A stretch of 64,000 nt of DNA from NCBI RefSeq assembly GCF_050563535.1, contig NZ_JBNXUO010000027.1, forward strand, positions 6,131 through 70,130. Reading direction: 5' to 3'. The position numbers and the translations under genes were made by a program. This DNA is from Falsiroseomonas sp050563535 (GTDB taxonomy: Bacteria; Pseudomonadota; Alphaproteobacteria; Acetobacterales; Acetobacteraceae). The notes beneath the pieces were generated by a model that ran no database searches, was not told the origin of the DNA, and worked only from the letters and a program-made list of their open reading frames with translations. Of this stretch, positions 16,839-26,089 are shown one piece after another. Each line of letters opens with the position of its first letter. Within the stretch, counting starts at the first letter, position 1.

Positions 16839-17828
16839 ATGACGACGACACGCCGCACCCTGCTCGGCGCCGCCCTGGCTGCGCCGCTTGCCGCCCCCGC
16901 CCTTGCGCAGGGCGTCGCGCCATCGCCCTGGCCGACGCGGCCGATCCGCCTGGTCATCCCCTTCGCCGCCGGCGGCACCACCGACATCATCGGCCGGCTG
17001 ATGGCGGACGAGATGTCGCGCAGCCTCGGCCAGCCCATCGTGGTGGAGAACCGCGGCGGCGCGGGCGCCACGCTCGGCACCGGGCTGGTCGCGCAGGCGG
17101 CGCCGGACGGCTACACGCTGCTGCTCTCCACCATCTCCGGCATGGCGATCGGCAACACGCTGTACCGCGACCGGATCCAGTGGGACGCGGACCGCGACTT
17201 CGCGCATATCGCGATGCTGCTCGGCACGCCCTACCTGCTGGTGGTGAACCCGCGCTTCCCCGCGCAATCCGTCGCCGACTACGTGGCGGAGGCGCGGCGC
17301 CGGCCGCAGGGGCTGGAATTCGCCACCTCCGGCGTCGGCAGCGTGCCGCACCTGCTCGGCCTGCGGCTGGCGCAGGCGACGGGGATCAGCCTGACCCACA
17401 TCCCCTATCGCGGCGGCGCGCAGGCGGCCACCGACGTGATGGCCGGCGTGGTGCCGAGCATGATCGACAGCCTGACGGCCGCCAGCGCCAACATGCGCGC
17501 CAATGTCGTCCGCGCGCTCGCCTTCTCCTCGCCCGAGCGGATCGCGGATTTCCCCTCCGTCCCGACCTTCGCGGAACTCGGCATGCCGCAGCTCAACGCC
17601 GACGGCTGGGCCGGGCTCGCCGCGCCCGCGCGCACGCCGCGCCCGGTGCTGGAGAAGCTGGCGGAGGCGGTGCGCGCCGCGCAGGCCGCACCCAACGTGC
17701 AGCGCCGCTTCGCCGAGACGGCGACCCAGCCCGGCCGCGTCTTCCTCGACGACGCGCAGGCCTTCGTCCGCGCCGAGGTCGCGGCCTGGGCGCCGGTGGT
17801 GCGCGCTTCGGGCGCGACGCCGGAATAG
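16839..17828 (+). CDS. Tripartite tricarboxylate transporter (Bug/TctC) binding protein 1
   Basis: A periplasmic binding protein of 329 aa with a signal peptide beginning MTTTRRTLLGAALAAPLAAP and cleavage near ALAQ. Family motifs: PIRLVIPFAAGGTTDIIGR, VVENRGGAGATLGT, and HIPYRGGAQAATDVMAG. The family binds small carboxylates and similar solutes for TctAB permeases. No tctA/tctB gene is nearby, so it is an orphan, as is common in this family. ATG at 16839 is chosen for the GGGAG eight bases upstream; an in-frame ATG at 16815 is an alternative. Confidence 0.92.
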   Translation: MTTTRRTLLGAALAAPLAAPALAQGVAPSPWPTRPIRLVIPFAAGGTTDIIGRLMADEMSRSLGQPIVVENRGGAGATLGTGLVAQAAPDGYTLLLSTISGMAIGNTLYRDRIQWDADRDFAHIAMLLGTPYLLVVNPRFPAQSVADYVAEARRRPQGLEFATSGVGSVPHLLGLRLAQATGISLTHIPYRGGAQAATDVMAGVVPSMIDSLTAASANMRANVVRALAFSSPERIADFPSVPTFAELGMPQLNADGWAGLAAPARTPRPVLEKLAEAVRAAQAAPNVQRRFAETATQPGRVFLDDAQAFVRAEVAAWAPVVRASGATPE

Positions 17829-17851
17829 GCCGGGGCGGGGCGCGAAAGAAA

Positions 17852-17874
17852 CCCCGGCGGGAAGCCCGCCGGGG
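17852..17874. terminator. GC-rich hairpin after Bug gene 1
   Basis: A perfect 10-bp stem (17852-17861 with 17865-17874) with a 3-nt loop, 24 bp after the stop. No T-run follows. Probable transcription end or 3-prime stabilising stem. Confidence 0.6.
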
Positions 17875-18093
17875 CGAGTCGAGGGAGGAAACGTCCAGGA
17901 AGGTCCCCGGCGCCCTGCGCCGCGGGACGGGGCAGAGAATGGCGGTCCCGCGGTCGTTCCGCCTTGACCTGCATCAACCGCCGTCGCGGATCGCGCCGAG
18001 GATGCGTTTGCCCTGCCCGCCAACCCGCGCGAGGATGGGCAGCGCGGGAGCATCCCGCGCCGAAAAGGCAGGCCGAACAGGGAGAATGGCGGC

Positions 18094-18816
18094 ATGGCAC
18101 GTGTGGCACTGGTCACCGGCGGACAGCGCGGCATCGGCGCCGCGATCAGCGAGGCGCTGCAGGCCGCCGGGCGCAAGGTCGTGGCCTCCTACGCCGGCAA
18201 CGATGCCGCCGCGCAGGCCTTCACCGAGCGCACCGGCATCCCCTGCTACAAGTTCGACGTCGGCGACTACGAGGCCTGCACCGCCGCGGTGGCGCGGATC
18301 GAGGCGGAGGTCGGCCCGGTGGAGATCCTGGTGAACAACGCCGGCATCACCCGCGACGCGATGATGCGGAAGCTGACGCGCCAGATGTGGGACGACGTGA
18401 TCGATACCAACCTCGGCTCCTGCTACAACATGTGCAAGGCGGTGTGGGACGGCATGAACGCCCGCAAGTTCGGCCGCATCGTCAACATCGGCTCGGTCAA
18501 CGGCCAGGCGGGGCAGCTCGGCCAGGTGAACTACGCCGCGGCGAAGTCCGGCATCCACGGCTTCACCAAGGCGCTCGCGCAGGAAGGCGCCCGCAACCAG
18601 ATCACCGTCAACGCCGTCGCCCCCGGCTATGTCGACACCGAGATGGTGCGCGCCGTGCCGGCCGAGGTGCTGGAGAAGATCATCGCCCGCATCCCGCGCG
18701 GGCGGCTCGGCACCGCGCAGGACATCGCCCGCGGCGTCGCCTTCCTGACCGCCGACGACGCCGACTTCATCACCGGCTCCACGCTGTCGATCAATGGCGG
18801 GCAGCACATGTACTGA
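18094..18816 (+). CDS. phbB: Acetoacetyl-CoA reductase
   Basis: A 240-aa short-chain dehydrogenase that reduces acetoacetyl-CoA to 3-hydroxybutyryl-CoA with NADPH, the second step of polyhydroxybutyrate synthesis. Visible: the cofactor motif TGGQRGIG, NNAG, the catalytic Ser (NIGSVNG) and YAAAKSG with its Tyr and Lys, and the C-terminal SINGGQHMY typical of PhaB. ATG at 18094 follows GGGAGAAT. phaA and phaC are not adjacent. A FabG role is possible but the C-terminus favours PhaB. Confidence 0.9.
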   Translation: MARVALVTGGQRGIGAAISEALQAAGRKVVASYAGNDAAAQAFTERTGIPCYKFDVGDYEACTAAVARIEAEVGPVEILVNNAGITRDAMMRKLTRQMWDDVIDTNLGSCYNMCKAVWDGMNARKFGRIVNIGSVNGQAGQLGQVNYAAAKSGIHGFTKALAQEGARNQITVNAVAPGYVDTEMVRAVPAEVLEKIIARIPRGRLGTAQDIARGVAFLTADDADFITGSTLSINGGQHMY

Positions 18817-18818
18817 CC

Positions 18819-19469
18819 ATGGCCTTCGCGCTGCTCGCCTTCGACGGCACCGATGCGGGCGCGCCGGCGCGGCGGGCGGCGGCGCGGGACGCGCATGTCG
18901 CCTTCATCACGGCGGAGGCGGCGGCCGGTCGGCTCCGCCTCAGCCTGCCGCTGCGCGACGAGGCCGGGCGCACGCTCGGCTCGCTCACCCTGCTCGACGT
19001 GCCGGACCGCGCCGGGGTCGCCGCCTATCTCGCGGCCGAGCCGCTGGCGGCGGGGCGGGTCTGGCGGCGGGTGCAGGTGCGGGATTTCCGCATCGCCCCG
19101 CTGCCCTACCGCCCCTGGCCCGAACCCACCGGGCAGGCGCCGCCCGGGCGCACCCACACCGTCGTCGTCGCCTTCGACGGCACCGATCCGGGGGCGGAGG
19201 CGCGCCGGGGCGCCGCGCGGCCGCGGCACATGGACCGCATCCGGCCCTTCGCCAGGGACGGCACGCTGCTGGTCGGCGGCGCCCTGCTGGACGCGCCGGG
19301 GGGACGCATGATCGGCTCCATCGCCGTCACCCGCCACGCGACCGATGCCGAGGCCGCCGCCTGGTGGGCCGAGGACCCCTACATGGCCGAGGGCGTCTGG
19401 CGCGACGTCGCCCGCTGGGGCACCGCGCTGCGCCCGCTGCCCTACCCCCCGCTGCCCGGCGAGGCCTGA
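18819..19469 (+). CDS. Double YciI-domain protein
   Basis: A 216-aa protein made of two similar halves: each begins with FALLAFDGTD or VVVAFDGTD, has a central helix, and ends with WRRVQVRDFRIAPLPY or WRDVARWGTALRPLPY. These are YciI/DGPF-like ferredoxin-fold domains, normally about 95 residues and dimeric, so this is an intramolecular pair. YciI-like proteins have diverse, poorly defined roles. The start is 2 bp after the phbB stop, so the two are probably co-transcribed. Confidence 0.8.
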   Translation: MAFALLAFDGTDAGAPARRAAARDAHVAFITAEAAAGRLRLSLPLRDEAGRTLGSLTLLDVPDRAGVAAYLAAEPLAAGRVWRRVQVRDFRIAPLPYRPWPEPTGQAPPGRTHTVVVAFDGTDPGAEARRGAARPRHMDRIRPFARDGTLLVGGALLDAPGGRMIGSIAVTRHATDAEAAAWWAEDPYMAEGVWRDVARWGTALRPLPYPPLPGEA

Positions 19470-19548
19470 CGCGCGAAGGCGTTTCGGCCTTTCGCGCCGC
19501 CCTGCGAGGCGCTAGGTGACCCGCAACGAACCAACCGGGAGACACCGC

Positions 19549-20514
19549 ATGCTCACGCGCCGACGCCTGGCCGGCCTGATGGCGGCCGCGCCGCTCGCCG
19601 CCCCCGCCCTCGCCCAGGGGGCCTGGACGCCGGAGCGCAGCATCACCCTCGTCGTCGCCTTCGCGGCCGGCGGCGGCACCGACCTCGCGGCCCGGACCAT
19701 CGCCCGCTTCATGGAGAAGGACCTCGGCGTCTCCGTCGTGGTGCTGAACCGGCCGGGGGCGGGCGGCGAGATCGGCTTCGCCGAACTGGCCCGCGCGCGG
19801 CCCGACGGCCACACGATCGGCTTCATCAACACGCCCCACATCGTCACCCTGCCGATCGAGCGGCGCACCCGCTTCCAGCTGTCCGACTTCACGCTGATCG
19901 CGAACATCGTGGACGATCCGGGCGGGCTCTGGGTGCTGGCGGACAGCCCGCACCGGACGCTGGCGGACCTGCTGGCCGCGGCCCGCGCCCGGCCGGAGAC
20001 GATCGGCTACGGCACCACCGGCATCGGCTCCGACGACCACCTGGCGATGCTGGCGCTGGAGCGGAAGGCGAATGCGCGCTTCCTGCACGTCCCCTTCGCG
20101 GGCAGCGCGCAGGTGAAGCAGAACCTGCTGTCGCGCGCGATCCCGGTGGCGGTGATGAATGTCGCCGAGGGCGTGATCGAGATGCGCCAGGGCGTGCTGC
20201 GCCCGCTCGCGCAGATGGGGGAAGCGCGCTGGGCGCCGCTGGGGGACACGCCGACGCTGCGCGAGCTCGGCTTCGACGTGGTCGAGGGGTCGATGCGCGG
20301 CATGGCCGCCCCGGCCGGCATGCCGCCTGCCGCGCTGGAACGCCTGGCGCTGTCCGTCCGCCGCACGGTGGACGACCCCGAATTCCAGCAGGCCGCCTTG
20401 CAGCAGAACCTGCCGCTGCGCTTCCTGGCCCCCGATGCCTACAGCGCGGAGCTGCGGGCGCTGCAGGCGCGCTACCAGGCGCTCTGGGCCGAGCATCCCT
20501 GGCGCGAGCAGTAA
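19549..20514 (+). CDS. Tripartite tricarboxylate transporter (Bug/TctC) binding protein 2
   Basis: A periplasmic binding protein of 321 aa. Signal peptide MLTRRRLAGLMAAAPLAAPA with cleavage near ALAQ; family motifs SITLVVAFAAGGGTDLAAR, VVLNRPGAGGEIGF and HVPFAGSAQVKQNLL. The ATG at 19549 follows GGGAG; an upstream ATG at 19516 would only lengthen the signal. An orphan relative to TctAB, close to two other Bug genes but divergent from both. Confidence 0.92.
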   Translation: MLTRRRLAGLMAAAPLAAPALAQGAWTPERSITLVVAFAAGGGTDLAARTIARFMEKDLGVSVVVLNRPGAGGEIGFAELARARPDGHTIGFINTPHIVTLPIERRTRFQLSDFTLIANIVDDPGGLWVLADSPHRTLADLLAAARARPETIGYGTTGIGSDDHLAMLALERKANARFLHVPFAGSAQVKQNLLSRAIPVAVMNVAEGVIEMRQGVLRPLAQMGEARWAPLGDTPTLRELGFDVVEGSMRGMAAPAGMPPAALERLALSVRRTVDDPEFQQAALQQNLPLRFLAPDAYSAELRALQARYQALWAEHPWREQ

Positions 20515-20556
20515 GGCACGCGCCGCCGCGGCGCCTTCCGGGCGCGGCGGCGTGCC
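20515..20556. terminator. Strong hairpin after Bug gene 2
   Basis: Begins at the base after the TAA stop. Arms 20515-20530 and 20543-20556 pair over 14 bp with a 2-nt bulge; loop about 12 nt. It separates the two Bug genes, suggesting that they are transcribed independently. Confidence 0.6.
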
Positions 20557-20596
20557 TGTAGCCTTGCCCGCAACACGCCGAAGGAGGAACACGCCC

Positions 20597-21574
20597 ATGC
20601 GCCGCCGCACCCTTGCCGCCGGCCTGCCCGCCGGCCTCGCCCTCGCCGCCCTGCCGCGCGGCGCGCGCGCGCAGGCCGACTACCCGAACCGGCCCATCCG
20701 CATGATCGTCGGCTTCGCCGCCGGCGGCGGCACCGACCTGACGGCGCGCAGCCTCCAGTCGAAGCTGCAGCAGGCGATCGGCGGCAGCATCGTCATCGAC
20801 AACCGCCCCGGCGCCGGCGGCAACCTGGCGACCGAGCTGACGGTGCGCGCCGCGCCCGACGGCTACACGCTGCTGATGGGCACCATCGCGGCGCTGGCCA
20901 TCAACCCGACGCTGTACCGCAACCTCGGCTTCAACCCGCAGACGGACCTGACGCCGATCAGCCAGTCCGGCTCGATCCTGAACGTGCTGGTGGTGCCGGC
21001 CGACCGGCCGTGGCGGACGCTGGGCGACCTCATCGCCGCGGCGCGCGCGCGGCCCGACACCATCACCTACGGCTCCTCGGGCGTCGGCGGCGCGGGGCAC
21101 CTGGCGGGGGCGCTGCTGGACCGGATGGCGGGCGTCACGACGGTGCATGTGCCCTATCGCGGCGGCGGGCCGCTGATGACGGACCTGGTCGGCGCGAAGA
21201 TCGACTACGCCTTCTCCACCGCCCCCACCGCCATCCCGCAGATCGAGGCGGGCAAGCTCCGCGCGCTGGCCGTGCCCACGCCCGGCCGTTCCGCCCTGCT
21301 GCCCGACGTGCCGGCGGTGGCGGAGACGCTGCCGGGCTACGAGGTCGGCAACTGGTACGCGCTCGTCGGCCCCCGCGGCCTGCCGCGGCCCATCGTGGAC
21401 CGGCTGGCGGCCGCGATGCGCACCACGCTCGAGGACCCCGAGGTGCGCCGCCACCTCGCGGCGCATGGCGTGGAGCCCACGCCCTCCACGCCCGAGGAAC
21501 TCGGCCGCTTCATCCGCGACGAGACGGAGAAATGGGCGCCGATCATCCGCGCCACCGGCGCGACGCCGGACTGA
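20597..21574 (+). CDS. Tripartite tricarboxylate transporter (Bug/TctC) binding protein 3
   Basis: A periplasmic binding protein of 325 aa. Signal peptide MRRRTLAAGLPAGLALAALP; family motifs PIRMIVGFAAGGGTDLTAR, VIDNRPGAGGNLAT and HVPYRGGGPLMTDLVG, ending WAPIIRATGATPD. An excellent AAGGAGG lies 10 bases before the ATG at 20597. Ligand unknown; no permease genes nearby. Confidence 0.93.
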   Translation: MRRRTLAAGLPAGLALAALPRGARAQADYPNRPIRMIVGFAAGGGTDLTARSLQSKLQQAIGGSIVIDNRPGAGGNLATELTVRAAPDGYTLLMGTIAALAINPTLYRNLGFNPQTDLTPISQSGSILNVLVVPADRPWRTLGDLIAAARARPDTITYGSSGVGGAGHLAGALLDRMAGVTTVHVPYRGGGPLMTDLVGAKIDYAFSTAPTAIPQIEAGKLRALAVPTPGRSALLPDVPAVAETLPGYEVGNWYALVGPRGLPRPIVDRLAAAMRTTLEDPEVRRHLAAHGVEPTPSTPEELGRFIRDETEKWAPIIRATGATPD

Positions 21575-21678
21575 CATCGGCGGCATCGCGCTTGCGTGCC
21601 CCCGGGCGGCCGCCATCCGGCGGCCCGGGGCGGCTTCCCTTCCACCCGCCCCGGTTCCACGCTAAAGCCGCGCCCGAC

Positions 21679-22635
21679 ATGCGCCACTTCCTGGAATTCG
21701 AGAAGCCGATCGCCGAGCTGGAAGGCCGGATCGAGGAGCTGCGCCGGACCACCGACGCCGGCGGCATCGACGTCGCCGACGAGGTCGCGAAGCTTCGCGA
21801 CAAGGCCGAGACGCTGCTGCGCCAGACCTATGCCAGGCTCACGCCCTGGCAGAAGACGCTGGTCGCGCGCCACCCCGACCGGCCGAAGGGCGCCGACTAC
21901 GTGCGCGCGCTGATCGAGGACTGGACGCCGCTGGCCGGCGACCGCGCCTTCGCCGACGACCTTGCCGTGGTCGCCGGGCTCGGCCGGTTCCGCGGCCGCG
22001 CGGTGGCGGTGCTGGCGACCGAGAAGGGCCACGACACCGAAAGCCGCGTGAAGCACAATTTCGGCATGGCCCGGCCCGAGGGCTACCGCAAGGCGCGGCG
22101 CATCATGGAACTCGCCGGCCGCTTCGGCCTGCCGATCCTGTCCTTCGTGGACACCGCCGGCGCCTTCCCGGGGATCGAGGCCGAGGCCCGCGGCCAGGCG
22201 GAAGCCATCGCGCGGTCCATCGAGGCCGGGCTCGACGCCCCCGTGCCCTTCATCGCCACCATCATCGGCGAAGGCGGATCGGGCGGCGCCATCGCGCTTG
22301 CCGCCGCCGACCGGGTGCTGATGCTGGAACACGCGACCTATTCGGTGATCTCGCCCGAGGGCTGCGCGAGCATCCTGTGGCGCGACGCCGCGCAGGCGCC
22401 GCAGGCGGCGGAGGCGCTGAAGCTGACGGCCGAGGACCTGCGCCGCCTCGCCCTGGTGGATGCCGTGGTGCCGGAGCCGCTCGGCGGCGCGCATCGCGAC
22501 CCGGCGGCGATGATGGCCGCGGTCGGCCGCCAGATCGGCGACTGCCTCGACCCGCTGCTCGCCCTCGACGGGCCGACTCTGCGCGCCCGCCGGCGCGAGA
22601 AGTTCCTGGAGATGGGCCGCGCCGGCGTGGCCTGA
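21679..22635 (+). CDS. accA: Acetyl-CoA carboxylase carboxyltransferase subunit alpha
   Basis: The alpha half of the carboxyltransferase that makes malonyl-CoA for fatty-acid synthesis; 318 aa, the usual length. The N-terminal helical region begins MRHFLEFEKPIAELEGRI; conserved blocks are NFGMARPEGYRKA, FVDTAGAFPGIEAE, GEGGSGGAIA and SPEGCASILWRDA. accD is not in the window. The downstream MFS gene starts 10 bp after its stop and may be read through. Confidence 0.95.
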   Translation: MRHFLEFEKPIAELEGRIEELRRTTDAGGIDVADEVAKLRDKAETLLRQTYARLTPWQKTLVARHPDRPKGADYVRALIEDWTPLAGDRAFADDLAVVAGLGRFRGRAVAVLATEKGHDTESRVKHNFGMARPEGYRKARRIMELAGRFGLPILSFVDTAGAFPGIEAEARGQAEAIARSIEAGLDAPVPFIATIIGEGGSGGAIALAAADRVLMLEHATYSVISPEGCASILWRDAAQAPQAAEALKLTAEDLRRLALVDAVVPEPLGGAHRDPAAMMAAVGRQIGDCLDPLLALDGPTLRARRREKFLEMGRAGVA

Positions 22636-22645
22636 GGCGCCGCGC

Positions 22646-24151
22646 ATGCCCCCCCGCGACGACGCCCCCGGCCCCCCCACCGATCCCGCCGAGTTGCGGC
22701 GGCTGTTCTTCCGCGTCTTCCCCGCCGTCGCGCTGGCCATGTTCGGCGCGGCGCTGGACCAGACCATCGTCGCCGCCGCCCTGCCCGCCATCGCCCGTTC
22801 GCTGGGCGAGGTCGAGCGCGTGTCCTTCGTGGTGGTCCTCTACCTCGTCGCCAACACGGTCGCGGCGCCAGTCTACGGGCGGCTCGGCGACGCCTTCGGG
22901 CGCCAGCGGATGCTGCTCGTCGCGCTCGCGGTCTATGCGTTCGGCGCGGCCTGCTGCGCGCTGGCGCCGAACCTGGCCGCGCTCGGCGCGGCGCGGATGG
23001 TGCAGGGCTTCGGCGGCGGCGGGCTGATCGCGCTGCCCATCGCGCTGATCGCGGAGGCGGTGCCACCGCGCGAACGGTCCCGCTTCCAGGGGTGGATCGC
23101 GGGCATCTTCACCACCGCCAGCGCGCTCGGCCCCGTCGCGGGCGGGGTGCTGACGGAGTTGTTCGGCTGGCGCGCGGTGTTCCTGCTGCCGTTGCCGCTC
23201 GCGGCCATCGCCGCCTGGCTGGCGGCGACGCGGCTGGGGGGTGCGTCGAAGGGGCAGCGCCGCGGCTTCCGCTTCGACTGGCCGGGCCTCGTGCTGTTCG
23301 CGCTGTTCGTCGGGCCGGCGCTGCTGGCGCTGGACCAGGCGCGGCGGCTCACGCCCGGGGCGCTGGCGGTGGGCGCGGCGCTCGCGCTCCTCGCGGCCGG
23401 CGCGCTGCTGCTGCTGCTGCGGCAGGAGAGGCGCGCGGGCGACCCGCTGCTGTCGCCCGACCTGCTGGGCGAGCCCACGATATGGCGGGCCAACCTGCTC
23501 TCGGCACTGACCTCCGCCGCCTTCGTCGGCTGCATCGCCTTCCTGCCGATCTACTTCGCCGCGGTGCGCGGCCTGTCGCCGGCGCAGGCGGGGCTGGCGC
23601 TGCTGCCGCTGTCGGCCATGGCGGGGGTGGGGGCGGTGGTCGCGGGTTCGCTGCTGGCGCGCACGGGGCGGACGATGGCCTGGGCCGGCGGCGGGCTGGC
23701 GCTGGCGGCGGCGGTGCTCGGGCTGGTCGCGCTCGGCGTCGGGGTGCTGCCGCTGTGGCTGCTGGCGCTGCTGCTCGCGCTCGTGTCGATGGGTTTCGGC
23801 GCGACCTTCCCGATGGTGCAGATCAGCGTGCAGGTGGCGGCGGGGCGGGAAAGGCTGGGGGCGGCCACCGCCTCGGTGCAGTTCAACCGCTCGCTCGGCG
23901 CCGCGACCGGGGCGGCGCTGCTGGGCGCGGTGCTGTTCGGCGCGCTGGCGGCGGCGGGGGGCGACACCGCGGCGCTGTTCGTCGCGCTGGTGAACCGCGG
24001 CCCCGATGCGCTCGCGGCCCTGCCGGACGCCGCCCGGGCGGGATTCCGCGACGACATGGTCGCCGCCTTCCGCGCCGCCTTCGCCACCGCCGCGTTGCTG
24101 GCCGCGATCGCCGCCTGGGTGTCGACGCGGGTGCCGCTGCGGCGGGTGTAG
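22646..24151 (+). CDS. MFS drug exporter, DHA2 (EmrB/QacA-type)
   Basis: A 501-aa inner-membrane proton antiporter with about 14 hydrophobic segments. MFS motifs are visible: LDQTIVAAALPAIARSLG in helix 1, GRLGDAFGRQRM (motif A) after helix 2, and GPVAGGVLTELFGWRAVF (motif C region). The family exports drugs and other toxic compounds. No adjacent regulator or EmrA-like adaptor was found. The substrate is unknown. Confidence 0.92.
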   Translation: MPPRDDAPGPPTDPAELRRLFFRVFPAVALAMFGAALDQTIVAAALPAIARSLGEVERVSFVVVLYLVANTVAAPVYGRLGDAFGRQRMLLVALAVYAFGAACCALAPNLAALGAARMVQGFGGGGLIALPIALIAEAVPPRERSRFQGWIAGIFTTASALGPVAGGVLTELFGWRAVFLLPLPLAAIAAWLAATRLGGASKGQRRGFRFDWPGLVLFALFVGPALLALDQARRLTPGALAVGAALALLAAGALLLLLRQERRAGDPLLSPDLLGEPTIWRANLLSALTSAAFVGCIAFLPIYFAAVRGLSPAQAGLALLPLSAMAGVGAVVAGSLLARTGRTMAWAGGGLALAAAVLGLVALGVGVLPLWLLALLLALVSMGFGATFPMVQISVQVAAGRERLGAATASVQFNRSLGAATGAALLGAVLFGALAAAGGDTAALFVALVNRGPDALAALPDAARAGFRDDMVAAFRAAFATAALLAAIAAWVSTRVPLRRV

Positions 24152-24168
24152 CGGATCCTGCCGGCGGA

Positions 24169-24450
24169 TCAGCCGCCGATCGACTGCGCGGCGCGCAGCG
24201 CGCGGCGCAGCTTGGCGATGCCGGTGCGGACATGCCCCGTCTCGCACAGCCGCCGGCCTTCCTCCGCCAGGCTGCGCGTCGGCTCCTGCCGCGATCCGGG
24301 CTGGGCCTGCAGGCGCGTGGCCAGTTCGTCGCAATAGGACGAGCTGTCGGTGGTGACGCGAAGCGGCTGTTCCGCCCTGGCGGGGAAGGCCGCGAGCAGC
24401 GCCAGCAGGAAGGGCATCACGCGCATCGCGCCATTATGGGGCGACGACAT
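24169..24450 (-). CDS. Small exported protein, unknown
   Basis: A 93-aa protein with an N-terminal signal peptide (VMPFLLALLAAFPARA, cleavage before EQPLRV). The mature part of about 68 residues is mostly helical and has two cysteines (SSYCDEL and RLCETG), which may form a disulfide. Met at 24426 is an alternative start that gives a more compact signal. It lies just downstream of the histidine kinase gene on the same strand and could be a periplasmic accessory of that system. No family recognised. Confidence 0.65.
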   Translation of the reverse strand: MSSPHNGAMRVMPFLLALLAAFPARAEQPLRVTTDSSSYCDELATRLQAQPGSRQEPTRSLAEEGRRLCETGHVRTGIAKLRRALRAAQSIGG

Positions 24451-24483
24451 GCTCGCCCCGGTGGCCAGCCGGTGAAAGCGCCG

Positions 24484-25893
24484 TCACGCGACCGGCAGCC
24501 GCAGCGTGACCTTCAGCCCCGGCGGGTCCGCGCCGGGATGGGCGTCATCGAGCACGACGTCGCCGCCATGCAGCGCCGCCACCGCCCGCACCAGCGACAG
24601 GCCGAGCCCCGATCCCGGCGTGCTGCGCGCCGCATCGGCGCGGAAGAAGCGTTCGCCCGCCCGCGCGCGGTCACCGGGCGGCAGGCCCGGCCCGTCATCG
24701 GCGACGGACACCTCCAGCAGCCCCGGCGCCGCGGCGGCGGCCAGCCGGACGGTCCCGCCTTCGGGCGTGAACTTCAGCGCGTTGTCCAGCAGGTTCGCCA
24801 CTGCCTGCATCAGCAGGTCGCGGTCGCCCACCAGGGGCAGCGCCGCCGGCAGCTCCGCCAGCAGGTGCTGCTCCCGCGCTTCCGCCGCCGCGCCGTACAG
24901 CTCCGCCGCATCGGCCAGCGCGGGGGCGAGGTCGATGGGCGCGAAGGCGGCGCGGCGCGCGCCGGCCTCCACCTCCGCGATGCGCAGCACCGCCTGGAAG
25001 ACGCGCACGATGCCGTCGAGGTCGGCGATGCCCTGTTCCACCGCGGCGCGCAGCGCCTCCTCGTCGCGCGCGGAATGCAGCGCCTCTTCCAGCTTGTTGC
25101 GGGCGCGCGCGATCGGGGTGCGCAGGTCGTGCGCGATCGCGTCCGACACGCCGCGCACGCCTTCCATCAGCTGCGCGATGCGGTCCAGCATCGTGTTCAT
25201 GGTGCGACCGAGCCGGTCGAATTCGTCGTCGCGGTCGGACAGCGGCACGCGCCGCGTCAGGTCGCCCGCCGCGATCTCCTCCGCCGTGCCGTAGACCGGC
25301 AGCAGGCGCTTCTCCAGCGCGCGGCGCAGCAGGAAGGCGCCGAACAGCGCGATGGCGGCGGAGGCGGAGGCCGCCCAGGCGATGCCCTCCGACAGCAGGC
25401 CGCGCAGGCGCAGCTTCTCCGCGACATCGCGCCCGACCAGCAGGCGGTGGCCGCCGTTGAATTCCAGCCGCAGCAGCCGCGCCTCGCTCACCGCGCCGTC
25501 GCGCAGCAGCGGCATGCGGATCCAGGGCTGTTCCGCATTCGCCTCCGACGGCCAGGATTCGAGGTTGCCGGCCAGCTTGCGGCCGTCCGGCCCCACCAGC
25601 AGGTAGAGGGACTCGTTCTGCACGTCGAGCGCGAGGCGGTCCTCGATCGCCGCGACCAGCGCGTCGGCCGCGCCGTCGCGGCGGCGTTCCACCAGCGCGG
25701 CGGCATCGGCGCGGATGGCGGAATCCACCTGCCGCTCCAGCGACCCCGCGGTGTTCCACCACAGCACGACCGCGGCGGCGGTGGCGGCGGCGGCGAAGAA
25801 GGCGGTGAAGAACAGCGCGAAGCGGCCCGATGCGCTGCGCAGCAGCCCGATCAGCGGCGGCTCTCCGCCCGCGGCCAGCGGCGGCGGGGGCAT
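24484..25893 (-). CDS. Sensor histidine kinase (EnvZ/QseC-type)
   Basis: An inner-membrane sensor kinase of 469 aa. Two membrane helices (about residues 24-47 and 170-195) flank a periplasmic domain of about 120 residues. A HAMP region follows (EEIAAGDLTRRVP), then the phospho-acceptor His in SDAIAHDLRTPIARARNKLEE, an N box (NLLDNALKFTPEGG) and G boxes (DDGPGLPPGD, GSGLGLSLV). It partners with the OmpR-type regulator encoded upstream, separated by 241 bp that hold two repeat copies. The signal is unknown; the adjacent HtrA-like protease hints at envelope stress. Confidence 0.93.
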   Translation of the reverse strand: MPPPPLAAGGEPPLIGLLRSASGRFALFFTAFFAAAATAAAVVLWWNTAGSLERQVDSAIRADAAALVERRRDGAADALVAAIEDRLALDVQNESLYLLVGPDGRKLAGNLESWPSEANAEQPWIRMPLLRDGAVSEARLLRLEFNGGHRLLVGRDVAEKLRLRGLLSEGIAWAASASAAIALFGAFLLRRALEKRLLPVYGTAEEIAAGDLTRRVPLSDRDDEFDRLGRTMNTMLDRIAQLMEGVRGVSDAIAHDLRTPIARARNKLEEALHSARDEEALRAAVEQGIADLDGIVRVFQAVLRIAEVEAGARRAAFAPIDLAPALADAAELYGAAAEAREQHLLAELPAALPLVGDRDLLMQAVANLLDNALKFTPEGGTVRLAAAAAPGLLEVSVADDGPGLPPGDRARAGERFFRADAARSTPGSGLGLSLVRAVAALHGGDVVLDDAHPGADPPGLKVTLRLPVA

Positions 25894-25902
25894 TATGCGG
25901 TG

Positions 25903-26089
25903 CCCTCAGACGGCGGGCGGCCGCTCCGCGGCCTTGCCTTCGCGCCGACACGCCGTCGCGCCGGGCCATGCGGGGGCGCTGCGCGCGGGGCCGCGTTGCG
26001 GCCCGTCATGGCGTGCCCGGATGGCGGGCGGCCGCTCCGCGGCCTTGCCTTCGCGCCGACGCGCCGTCGCGCCGGGCCATGCGGAGGCG
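25903..26089 (+). repeat. Intergenic repeat family, two tandem copies inside a two-component operon
   Basis: Two direct copies with a period of about 111 bp (core GGCGGGCGGCCGCTCCGCGG at 25912 and 26023). Copy one starts CCCTCAGACGGCGGGCGG, matching the head of the copies at 11.5 and 28.1 kb. They fill the gap between the response-regulator stop and the kinase start. No RNA polymerase or ribosome signal for the kinase is obvious in the gap. Confidence 0.7.

Noticed and set aside
22262..24334. Long minus-strand frame (690 codons) opposite the MFS gene
   Set aside because: It is an antisense shadow caused by high GC; Arg/Gln/Pro-rich, with no domain, while the plus strand holds a clear 14-helix exporter.
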